Assembly: GCF_004349145.1 (NCBI RefSeq)
Contig: NZ_SMFO01000001.1
Coordinates: 372,001-436,000, forward strand
Length of the DNA stretch: 64,000 nt
Source of the DNA: Flavobacterium hiemivividum
GTDB lineage: Bacteria; Bacteroidota; Bacteroidia; Flavobacteriales; Flavobacteriaceae
Reading direction: 5' to 3'
Shown here: piece by piece, positions 1 through 7,052 of the stretch
Position numbering within the stretch: the first letter of the stretch is position 1
Layout: every line of letters starts with the position of its first letter
The notes under the pieces: model-generated
The model's input: only the letters and a program-made list of their open reading frames with translations
The model's database searches: none
Told to the model about the DNA's origin: nothing
Program-made: the position numbers and the translations under genes

Positions 1-438
1 GTATTATCAGGTATGGTAGGTTCTCCGCCTAATACAACTTATGGTGAAAATATAGGCGTTATGGCAATAACTGGTGTTTATTCTGTTTGGGTAATCCGTG
101 GCGCGGCAGTTTTGGCAATCATTTTTTCAGTTATCGGGAAAATTTCTGCAGCTATTTCTACAATTCCCATTCCGGTGATGGGCGGAATTACAATGTTATT
201 GTATGGCGTAATTGCGGTACAGGGTTTCAGGATGTTTGTGGAGCAAAAAGTAGATTTTAGCAAAAACCGAAATATGGTTCTTGGTGCGATTACTTTTATT
301 GTTGGTGTAAGCGGCGCTAGTATAACTGTAGGAACGGTTCAACTAAAAGGAATGGCATTTGCCGCCATCGTTGGAGTTTTATTATCGTTAATTTTCTGGC
401 TGCTAGATAAGTTTGGTCTAATGAACGACGAAGCATAA
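1..438 (+). CDS. uraA: Uracil permease, C-terminal part (start lies before the window)
   Basis: The reading frame is open from base 1, so only the last 145 residues are visible. They are almost entirely hydrophobic helices and include a motif resembling GSPPNTTYGENIG and the later IPVMGGI segment, both typical of the nucleobase:cation symporter-2 (xanthine/uracil permease) family. Such proteins import uracil across the inner membrane with protons. The frame ends in a normal stop, and a strong palindromic terminator follows about 100 bases later. The UraA subfamily is a judgement from the motif. A xanthine permease is possible but less likely. Confidence 0.85.
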   Translation, partial: VLSGMVGSPPNTTYGENIGVMAITGVYSVWVIRGAAVLAIIFSVIGKISAAISTIPIPVMGGITMLLYGVIAVQGFRMFVEQKVDFSKNRNMVLGAITFIVGVSGASITVGTVQLKGMAFAAIVGVLLSLIFWLLDKFGLMNDEA

Positions 439-541
439 TTATTCGAATGCGATGTCTATTTTTAGAACAAAAGCATATTTACTTTCGATAAAAATGTCTT
501 TTTAAATAAGTACTTAGCACAGCAATACGAATCCTATCTAT

Positions 542-577
542 AAGAGAAAACCACTCAATATTGAGTGGTTTTCTCTT
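542..577. terminator. Bidirectional terminator between uraA and serB
   Basis: This is a perfect 36-base palindrome: the arm 542-559 is the exact reverse complement of 560-577. A-rich and T-rich edges mean a U tract would follow the stem on either strand. It lies between two convergent genes and would serve both. Confidence 0.85.
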
Positions 578-633
578 TATATAAATATTTGAAAGAGGGA
601 AATTCGAATCAATCAAAAGATTTCTATTTCTTT

Positions 634-1878
634 CTATATATTATTCTCCATATTCATATCAATGTGTCTATCGTGATATCCTAATAAATATAAAACACCA
701 TCAAGGCCTAAGCTCGAAATAGAACTTTCAGCGCTTTCTTTTACCGTTAACTTAGCGTGAAAAGCAATTCCTAATCCAGCTAAATTTAACATTGGTAAAT
801 CGTTAGCACCATCACCAACAGCAATGGTTTGATTGATATGTATTCCTTCTCGTTCTGCAATTTCTCTTAAATATTCTGCTTTCTTCTTACCATCTACAAT
901 TTCGCCGAGATACTTACCTGTAAGCTTACCATCTATAATCTCTAGTTCATTGGCATGAACATAATCAATACCTAATTCTTTTTGTAAGTACTTTCCAAAG
1001 AAGGTGAAACCTCCTGATAAAATTGCCGTTTTATAGCCGTAATATTTCAATGCTTTCATCAAGCGGTGTGCTCCCTTTGTTAAGGGTAAATTTTCAGCAA
1101 CTGTTTGCAGCACCTCTTCACTTAATCCTTCTAACAAGGCCATGCGTTGTTTAAAGCTTTCTTTAAAATCAATTTCGCCATTCATCGCTGCTTCGGTAAT
1201 TTCTCTTACCTGCTCTCCTACGCCAGCCAAATCAGCTAATTCATCGATTACTTCAGTTTGTATAAGCGTAGAGTCCATATCAAAACAAACCAAACGTCTA
1301 TTTCTTCTATAGATATTATCTTCTTGAAAAGAAATATCTACGTCCATAGACCTTGATATTTCCATAAAACTAGCCGTCATTAAAGCCTTGTTTTGCATTA
1401 TACCCGACACGGACAACTGTACACATGAACGAGGGTTTTCTTCTTGAATAACAACAGAAGCTCTACTGGTTAATCTTTTTATCGTATCAATATTCAGGTT
1501 TTGATCTGACATTACTTTGGTCACAGCAGCTATTTGTTTAGCAGCCAATGTTTCTCCCAGAATATTAATGATATACCGTTGCTTAGATTGTGTTTTTACC
1601 CAACTTTCATAATCGTCAATAGAAATAGGAACGAACTTTACTTTAATTCCAAGTTCATACCCTTTAAACAACAAGTCTTTTAAAACAGGACCCGAAGAAG
1701 AACCTGCCTCAATTTCAAACAAAATCCCTAAAGACAGTGTTTCGTGAATATCAGCCTGACCAATGTCTAAAACAATCGCATTGTAATTAGCCAAAACTGC
1801 GGTTAAACCTGCAGTAACACCTGGTTTATCTTGTCCAGAAACTTTTAATAAAACAATCTCTTTATCTTCCTTTGCCAT
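634..1878 (-). CDS. serB: Phosphoserine phosphatase with two N-terminal ACT domains
   Basis: Catalyses the last step of serine synthesis, phosphoserine to serine, in the cytosol. The 414-residue protein has two ACT-like regulatory domains (about residues 8-85 and 100-185) followed by a HAD phosphatase domain. HAD motif I is FDMDST, with the nucleophile Asp200 and acid/base Asp202. Motif II is SGG at 288-290, and motif IV is GDGAND at 355-360. The length suits SerB forms that carry paired ACT domains, which usually give feedback by serine, although that effect is inferred here. The gene stands alone between the uraA terminator and the clpX terminator. Confidence 0.95.
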   Translation of the reverse strand: MAKEDKEIVLLKVSGQDKPGVTAGLTAVLANYNAIVLDIGQADIHETLSLGILFEIEAGSSSGPVLKDLLFKGYELGIKVKFVPISIDDYESWVKTQSKQRYIINILGETLAAKQIAAVTKVMSDQNLNIDTIKRLTSRASVVIQEENPRSCVQLSVSGIMQNKALMTASFMEISRSMDVDISFQEDNIYRRNRRLVCFDMDSTLIQTEVIDELADLAGVGEQVREITEAAMNGEIDFKESFKQRMALLEGLSEEVLQTVAENLPLTKGAHRLMKALKYYGYKTAILSGGFTFFGKYLQKELGIDYVHANELEIIDGKLTGKYLGEIVDGKKKAEYLREIAEREGIHINQTIAVGDGANDLPMLNLAGLGIAFHAKLTVKESAESSISSLGLDGVLYLLGYHDRHIDMNMENNI

Positions 1879-1984
1879 TTGGTTCTTATTGATTTAGAAG
1901 CAACAAAAATCGGGAATCTATTTGTTTATTAAAAAGAATCGCCTTCCTTTTTTCAAACAATAACAAATACCACAAAATAGCCAC

Positions 1985-2013
1985 AAAAAAACCCGTTCAA
2001 TCAAATGAACGGG
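1985..2013 (-). terminator. Rho-independent terminator after clpX
   Basis: On the minus strand an 8-bp stem (CCCGTTCA / TGAACGGG, 1992-1999 with 2006-2013) and a 6-base loop are followed by seven T. It lies just past the clpX stop and so closes the clpP-clpX transcription unit. Confidence 0.9.
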
Positions 2014-2040
2014 CTACTGTTTTTGAGAAAATCGTAATTT

Positions 2041-3273
2041 CTATGAAGCAATCTCTAATCGCTTCAATAAGTTCTTATTCAAAGTTTCTTTTGCATAGTC
2101 CTTATCAATTTCTAATACTTTAGTATCTGAACTTGGTAATTCATACATCGCATCTGTCAATACCGCCTCACATAATGAACGTAATCCACGAGCTCCTAAT
2201 TTGTATTCTAATGCTTTATCAACAATAAAATCTAATGCCTCGTCAGTGATTGAAAACGCAACCTCATCCATTAAAAACAATTTTTGATATTGTTTAATTA
2301 AGGCATTTTTAGGCTGAGTCAAAATTGCACGAAGGGTTTCTCTGTCTAAAGGATCCATATGTGTCAATACTGGCAAACGACCAATGATCTCTGGAATCAA
2401 TCCGAAGTCTTTGATGTCTTTAGGAATGATGTATTGCAGTAAATTCTCTTTGTCGATATTATCCACATTTTTTGAAGTAGAATATCCAACGGCTTGGCGA
2501 TTTAATCTTTTCGAAATAATTCTTTCGATTCCGTCAAAAGCACCACCAGCAATAAACAAGATATTTTGAGTATTTACCTCAACAAATTTTTGGTCTGGAT
2601 GCTTACGTCCTCCTTTTGGTGGCACGTTTACAACTGTTCCTTCTAATAGTTTTAATAATGCTTGTTGCACTCCTTCACCAGAAACGTCACGTGTAATAGA
2701 GGGGTTGTCACTCTTACGGGCGATTTTGTCTATTTCATCAATAAATACGATTCCGCGCTCTGCTTTAGCCACATCATAATCAGCAGCTTGAAGTAAACGT
2801 GTCAAAATACTTTCAACATCTTCTCCTACATAACCAGCTTCAGTCAATACAGTTGCATCTACAATAGCCAAAGGAACGTCAAGCATTTTAGCAATTGTTT
2901 TAGCCACTAATGTTTTACCTGTTCCAGTTTGTCCCACCATGATGATGTTACTTTTTTCAATCTCTACTTCGTCGTCTAGTTGCTGTTGCATTAAACGCTT
3001 GTAGTGATTGTAAACCGCAACCGACATTACTTTTTTGGTTTGGTCTTGTCCTATCACATATTGATCTAGAAAAGCTCTAATTTCTTTTGGTTTCTTTAAT
3101 ATAAGATCTCCAGCTAATTTCGAACTCCCACTAGTTTTCAATTCTTCTAAAACAATTCCATGCGCCTGCTCAATACATTTATCGCATATATGCGCATCAA
3201 TTCCAGCAATCAATAAATTGGTGTCTGGTTTTTTCCTTCCGCAAAATGAGCATTCTAATTTTTCTTTCGCCAT
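2041..3273 (-). CDS. clpX: ATP-dependent Clp protease ATP-binding subunit ClpX
   Basis: AAA+ unfoldase that recognises substrates and threads them into ClpP. The 410 residues carry the N-terminal four-cysteine zinc-binding domain (Cys8, Cys11, Cys30, Cys33), Walker A GQTGTGKT (114-121), the pore loop GYVG (147-150), Walker B FIDEID (about 177-182) and the later KRLNR segment of the sensor region. The length is normal. It follows clpP on the same strand with an 86-base gap holding an AT-rich inverted repeat. The order tig-clpP-clpX is the common bacterial arrangement. Confidence 0.98.
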   Translation of the reverse strand: MAKEKLECSFCGRKKPDTNLLIAGIDAHICDKCIEQAHGIVLEELKTSGSSKLAGDLILKKPKEIRAFLDQYVIGQDQTKKVMSVAVYNHYKRLMQQQLDDEVEIEKSNIIMVGQTGTGKTLVAKTIAKMLDVPLAIVDATVLTEAGYVGEDVESILTRLLQAADYDVAKAERGIVFIDEIDKIARKSDNPSITRDVSGEGVQQALLKLLEGTVVNVPPKGGRKHPDQKFVEVNTQNILFIAGGAFDGIERIISKRLNRQAVGYSTSKNVDNIDKENLLQYIIPKDIKDFGLIPEIIGRLPVLTHMDPLDRETLRAILTQPKNALIKQYQKLFLMDEVAFSITDEALDFIVDKALEYKLGARGLRSLCEAVLTDAMYELPSSDTKVLEIDKDYAKETLNKNLLKRLEIAS

Positions 3274-3281
3274 CTTTTATT

Positions 3282-3351
3282 GTTTAAAGTTTAAGCATTT
3301 AAAGTTTAAAGTTACCTTGGCAACCTTAAACTTTAAGCTTTAAACTTGTAA
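3282..3351 (-). repeat. AT-rich imperfect inverted repeat between clpP and clpX
   Basis: The left part contains TTTAAAGTTTAA-type units and the right part their complements, around a short TTGG centre near 3317-3320. The arms pair imperfectly over about 30 bases and the unit also repeats directly within each arm. There is no clean U tract, so it looks like an intercistronic RNA hairpin rather than a terminator. Confidence 0.55.
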
Positions 3352-3359
3352 CTATTTTA

Positions 3360-4034
3360 TTATCCTCTTCTTAAAACTTCATCAATCATTCCGTATTCTT
3401 TTGCCTCGTCAGCAATCATCCAATAGTCACGCTCACTGTCTTTATGTACTTTATCAAATGTTTGTCCGGAGTGCTGAGAGATAATTTTATACAACTCATC
3501 TTTCAGTTTCAACATTTCGCGTAAGTTGATTTCCATATCAGTCGCAACACCTTGTGCTCCTCCTGATGGTTGGTGAATCATTACTCTTGAGTGTGGCAAT
3601 GCGGAACGTTTCCCTTCAGCACCTGCGCACAATAATACCGCTCCCATAGAAGCTGCCATTCCTGTACAAATTGTAGCAACGTCTGGCTTGATGTATTGCA
3701 TCGTGTCATAAATCCCTAAACCTGCATAAACGCTTCCTCCTGGAGAGTTTAAGTAAATTTGAATGTCCTTAGAAGCATCGGCGCTTTCTAAGAATAATAA
3801 TTGTGCTTGAACGATATTTGCGATTTGGTCATCAATTCCTGTTCCTAGGAAAATAATTCTGTCCATCATCAATCTCGAGAAAACATCTAATTGCGAAATA
3901 TTCAATTGACGTTCTTCGATGATATATGGAGTCATATTAGTAGGATTCATTGCCGCAACGATTTTATCGTAATACATGGCATTTACCCCGTGGTCCTTTG
4001 TAGCAAACTTTTTAAATTCTTTACCGTAGTTCAT
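3360..4034 (-). CDS. clpP: ATP-dependent Clp protease proteolytic subunit ClpP
   Basis: Serine peptidase that forms the tetradecameric barrel degrading proteins delivered by ClpX. The 224-residue protein shows the catalytic serine in GMAASMG (Ser129), the histidine in VMIHQP (His154) and the third member of the triad in the KDSERD segment near residue 205. The N-terminal region of about 30-40 residues is longer than the mature enzyme, consistent with a processed propeptide. It lies directly upstream of clpX and downstream of tig on the same strand. Confidence 0.98.
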   Translation of the reverse strand: MNYGKEFKKFATKDHGVNAMYYDKIVAAMNPTNMTPYIIEERQLNISQLDVFSRLMMDRIIFLGTGIDDQIANIVQAQLLFLESADASKDIQIYLNSPGGSVYAGLGIYDTMQYIKPDVATICTGMAASMGAVLLCAGAEGKRSALPHSRVMIHQPSGGAQGVATDMEINLREMLKLKDELYKIISQHSGQTFDKVHKDSERDYWMIADEAKEYGMIDEVLRRG

Positions 4035-4346
4035 ATTTTATTTGTTCTAAGTTTTACGTTATATCTAGTATTTCTATTTATTGCAAAGGTCATACCTCTT
4101 TATAAATGATGTCAAACTGTCTTCTTTTTTAGCCCAGGTAGCAGTGAAAAGCTTTTTGAATTCCGGTTTTTAGTTTTTTTATTCTTGTAAAGCGACCAAA
4201 GTAAGCTCTTTCAAGAATTTTAAAAAATTAAAGCGGAAGAAAAAACTTGTAACGCATAACTGGATTAGCTCCTAAAATTAATTTAAACAAAAGAGCGCCA
4301 AAAAGAATTTTCCTTTGACGCTCAAATATACTTATTTTTTTAGAAA
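4035..4346. other. Gap between tig and clpP
   Basis: This stretch of about 310 bases has no convincing coding frame. It holds the tig terminator at its right end (4293-4323) and must also contain the clpP promoter. I could not find an exact TAnnTTTG element near the clpP start. Nothing else stands out. Confidence 0.6.
4293..4323 (-). terminator. Terminator after tig
   Basis: On the minus strand GAGCG and its complement CGCTC, extended by wobble and A-T pairs through the interior, form a hairpin just past the tig stop. It is followed by TTTTGTTT. The interior is partly A-T, so the stem is less perfect than others in the window. Confidence 0.7.
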
Positions 4347-5672
4347 TTATTCTCCGTAAGACGCAGCAATAAATTCGTCGTAAGTAACTTCTTTAGTTGT
4401 TGGATTTGCTTTTTCTTTAAACAATTCTAACAATTTTTCCGCTACAACTTGATCAGAAAGTCTTTTTACTTCGTCTTGGTTAGACAATACTCTCGCAACA
4501 ATTCCTTGAACTTCTTCGTCCGTAGGATTTGTTTGTCCGTATTGTGCCATTTGTTGACGGATATTTTTTGTAGTGAACGTTTTCAAGTCTTCAAAAGTGA
4601 TTTTGATGTCAGATTGAGCCATTGCTCTACCTTCGATCAATTGAAAACGCAATCCTTTTTCAGAACGTGCATATTCAGCTTCAGCTTCTTCAGGAGATAA
4701 TTTTTTCTCACCTACAGTTTGCAACCATTTTTTAAGAAATTCTGAAGGCAAATCGAATTTTGTGCTTTCGATTAAGAATTCAGTAACATCACCTAATAAT
4801 TTTTGATCAGCTTGAGTTGCAAATTGAGTTTCAGCATCTTCTTTGATCTTCGCTTTCAATTCGTCAAGAGAAGCTACTGCTCCTTCTCCGAAAAGTTTAT
4901 CAAACAACTCTTGGTTTAATTCAGCCAATTCAGTTGTGTTGATTGCTTCGATTGTGAAATCTACATCAACAGCAATAGTGTGAACCTCATCATGAGCTAT
5001 TTTCATCACGTCCATCAATTGATGCGCATCTTCAAATAAATCTTGAGTGTTTACAGTAACAACGTCACCCACTTTTTTACCAATGAATTTATCAGCAGTC
5101 GCTTTATCTTTGAACATAGTCAAAGAAATAGTCGTTCCACTATTGATTCCTTTTTCTTCGTTTGAGAAAGTTCCAGTTAAATCAGAACCTGCTACAACTT
5201 CTTCTTGAGGAACTGCAGTACCAAATTGTTTTTGGATACGCTCTACTTGACCGTCGATTAATTTCTCATCAGCAGTAACTACATATTTCACGATGTCGTT
5301 TTTAGCCTCTAAGTCTAATGTAAAGTCAGGAACTAATCCTATTTCGTACTCAAAAACCAATTCTTCCCCATCCCAAGAAAAATCTTCGTTTACTTTAGGA
5401 AGCGGAGTTCCAAGAAGGTTTAGTCTTTCAGTTTGTAAAAAACGCTCTAAGGCTAAATCAACCACTTTAGTAACTTCTTCTACTTTTATCGCTTTACCGT
5501 ATTGTTTTTCAACAAGATCTTTAGGCACAGCCCCTTTTCTAAAACCTTTTACAGTTGCCAAAGGCATTTTTTCATTTATTCTTTTTGCTACTTGACCTTT
5601 GTAATCCATGTGTACAACTGTTATTACAATCGTCTCGTTTACAGCGTCTGTTGCTACTCTTTTGATATCCAT
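4347..5672 (-). CDS. tig: Trigger factor (ribosome-associated chaperone, peptidyl-prolyl isomerase)
   Basis: Binds the ribosome exit tunnel and shields nascent chains. The ribosome-binding signature GFRKGAVP is at residues 43-50 of 441. The middle part would be the FKBP-like isomerase domain, though it is clearly divergent as is usual in Bacteroidota. The C-terminal half is helical and charged. The gene is upstream of clpP and clpX on the same strand, but a terminator-like hairpin separates it from clpP, so it is probably its own transcription unit with the promoter at 5707-5714. Confidence 0.95.
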   Translation of the reverse strand: MDIKRVATDAVNETIVITVVHMDYKGQVAKRINEKMPLATVKGFRKGAVPKDLVEKQYGKAIKVEEVTKVVDLALERFLQTERLNLLGTPLPKVNEDFSWDGEELVFEYEIGLVPDFTLDLEAKNDIVKYVVTADEKLIDGQVERIQKQFGTAVPQEEVVAGSDLTGTFSNEEKGINSGTTISLTMFKDKATADKFIGKKVGDVVTVNTQDLFEDAHQLMDVMKIAHDEVHTIAVDVDFTIEAINTTELAELNQELFDKLFGEGAVASLDELKAKIKEDAETQFATQADQKLLGDVTEFLIESTKFDLPSEFLKKWLQTVGEKKLSPEEAEAEYARSEKGLRFQLIEGRAMAQSDIKITFEDLKTFTTKNIRQQMAQYGQTNPTDEEVQGIVARVLSNQDEVKRLSDQVVAEKLLELFKEKANPTTKEVTYDEFIAASYGE

Positions 5673-5706
5673 CTTGTTCTTTACTTTACATTATAAATTC
5701 AGAGTG

Positions 5707-5714
5707 CAAAATTA
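5707..5714 (-). promoter_or_regulatory. Probable -7 promoter element of tig
   Basis: The minus strand reads TAATTTTG, an exact match to the Bacteroidota TAnnTTTG element, 34 bases before the tig start codon. No clear -33 TTG partner is visible. Confidence 0.5.
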
Positions 5715-5797
5715 TAAAATTTTTCGAAGCCATCCAACTTTTTTACCACCGAACCTTTAGTACCGAAATTCACGATATTCTAGGGTTTAAAATCAAG

Positions 5798-5999
5798 GAT
5801 ATTTTGTTTGTTTTGGGCGTGCCCCGCCTCCGTTCCACTACGGCGCGTCAGGCTTTCCGTTGCAAATGAAATTCACTGAATACCAAAATTAAAATATGAT
5901 CAAGATGAAGTAATCTTTTTAATCATTCCGCTATCGCTTCATGATAAAAAAGGATTTCCACTACAATCCTTCACGCGGTCGCTGCACGATATTTTGTTT
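5798..5999. repeat. Dispersed intergenic repeat, copy 1, with flanking 12-base direct duplication
   Basis: The element begins near GGGCGTGCCC (5815-5824) and ends near CACGCGGTCGC, and is markedly more GC-rich than its surroundings. It shares ordered blocks with the inverted copy at 17859-17990: GGGCGTGCCC, GGCTTTCCG-like, CGCTATCGCT, ATAAAAAAGGATTT and TCACGCG. The 12-base word GATATTTTGTTT flanks it exactly at 5798-5809 and 5988-5999, which looks like a target duplication. It encodes no protein. Confidence 0.7.
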
Positions 6000-6129
6000 T
6001 TAATTCTTGTACATGATAAAGAAATTACCTAGCAACCAATACAGGAGCTTATTTAAGATTAATAGTTAAGTTCTAAATAGCAAAAAAACTCCCAAAAAAA
6101 AAAGTATATTTACAGTTAAACAAAACTAT

Positions 6130-6561
6130 ATGTCTACAAATACAACATCAGAACGTATAAACTTCAACTATTCAGACTGGGAAAGAAAAATAGAAATTAA
6201 CCCCGATGACACTGAAAGCATAAAAAAAGCAGGTAATTACATGATTGATTTATTGATCGAAGCTGCCAAAGCCGAAAAGAATATAGCTTTTGAAAAGAGA
6301 AAAGAAAACAGACTTTCTATTAAAAATAACAAATATTACACTTATAAAAAACCTGAAAAGGCTGACGATGAAGGATATCTTTCGTTTATATACGAAATAA
6401 ACCAAGATACAGAAAACAAGCAATATTTTTATTACGATACAGTTATAGACTATAGAGTTGCAAACTATATTATTCAATCAAAAAATATCAGATCAATAAA
6501 AGACAAGCTACACCAAGGAACAAAAATTAAAGGGTGGACTCCTATCGAAGATCTAATATAG
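6130..6561 (+). CDS. Hypothetical protein, 143 residues
   Basis: I do not recognise this protein. It is soluble, lysine- and glutamate-rich, with no signal peptide or membrane segment. The first part is probably helical (a stretch rich in Glu, Ala and Lys around residues 35-65) and the second part is rich in Tyr and Ile and probably beta. It has an ATG start after an A-rich leader and its own terminator 100 bases downstream. It stands alone between a repeat element and tRNA-Glu, a position where strain-specific genes often sit, so it may be accessory. The codon use looks AT-rich like its neighbours. Confidence 0.65.
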   Translation: MSTNTTSERINFNYSDWERKIEINPDDTESIKKAGNYMIDLLIEAAKAEKNIAFEKRKENRLSIKNNKYYTYKKPEKADDEGYLSFIYEINQDTENKQYFYYDTVIDYRVANYIIQSKNIRSIKDKLHQGTKIKGWTPIEDLI

Positions 6562-6659
6562 AAATAAATAATATGTTGTCTACCCCCTAGGTTACGTGTA
6601 TTGCATATCCTGATAACGCAGATTTGAAACCCGTGCCCGCAATAATTCCGTAAGAACAA

Positions 6660-6696
6660 AAAAGCCTCAAAAAATTTAATTTTCGAGGCTTTTTGT
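6660..6696 (+). terminator. Terminator after the 143-residue hypothetical gene
   Basis: The stem AAAAGCCTC (6660-6668) pairs with GAGGCTTTT (6685-6693) around an A/T-rich loop and runs into TTTTTG. The flanking A run means it could also work on the other strand, downstream of tRNA-Glu. Confidence 0.8.
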
Positions 6697-6772
6697 TTGT
6701 AATAAGTATTCTATTTTTTCAGTACCAATATTAATTTTCAAAAAAATATAATCTGAAAACTTAAGAATTTTG

Positions 6773-6844
6773 TAGCCCGTAGCGGAATCGAACCGCTCTT
6801 ACATGGATGAAAACCATGCGTCCTAACCGATAGACGAACGGGCC
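6773..6844 (-). tRNA. tRNA-Glu (anticodon TTC)
   Basis: Read on the minus strand, a 7-bp acceptor stem (GGCCCGT with ACGGGCT, starting with one G-T pair) encloses a full cloverleaf. The anticodon stem CATGG/CCATG holds the loop TTTTCAT, giving anticodon TTC, which reads GAA/GAG. The T-loop GGTTCGATTCC is standard. The discriminator base is A, and the 3' CCA is not encoded. Confidence 0.97.
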
Positions 6845-6976
6845 TTAATTTTCTATTCGGGTGCAAAAATAGAACTATTTTTGAGATACGCAAAGCTAAA
6901 TTCTAAAACTAGATGGTATAATTAATCTTTTTTTTAAATGAAAATTCTAATTAATTCATAATAAGCACTTACCATT

Positions 6977-7019
6977 AAAAAGGACGCTAAAGAAATTTTA
7001 ATCTATAGCGTCCTTTTTT
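6977..7019 (-). terminator. Terminator at the end of the copper cluster
   Basis: AAAAAGGACGCTA (6977-6989) pairs with TAGCGTCCTTTTT (7006-7018). On the minus strand the T run from 6977-6981 follows the stem. It lies 34 bases past the stop of the multicopper oxidase, the last gene of the cluster. Confidence 0.85.
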
Positions 7020-7052
7020 AAAATTAAACTTAATTTACTGCATAAAAACAAT

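Larger units (their letters stand above)
5673..6129. other. Gap holding the tig promoter and a dispersed repeat
   Basis: No gene is supported in these 457 bases. The left end holds the tig promoter. The middle (5810-5987) is a GC-richer repetitive element also found at 17859-17990. The right end is very A-rich and leads into the small gene at 6130. Confidence 0.7.

Noticed and set aside
3282..3351. Repeated TTTAAAGTTTAA units considered as a CRISPR array or replication iterons
   Set aside because: The units are short, overlap, form one inverted pair, and have no spacers of regular length; no cas or replication gene is near.
6586..6650. GC-richer stretch with a T-loop-like motif, considered as a second tRNA or attachment remnant
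   Set aside because: On the minus strand it has GGGTTTCAAATC, similar to a T-arm, but no acceptor stem or anticodon arm can be paired, so no tRNA is supported.
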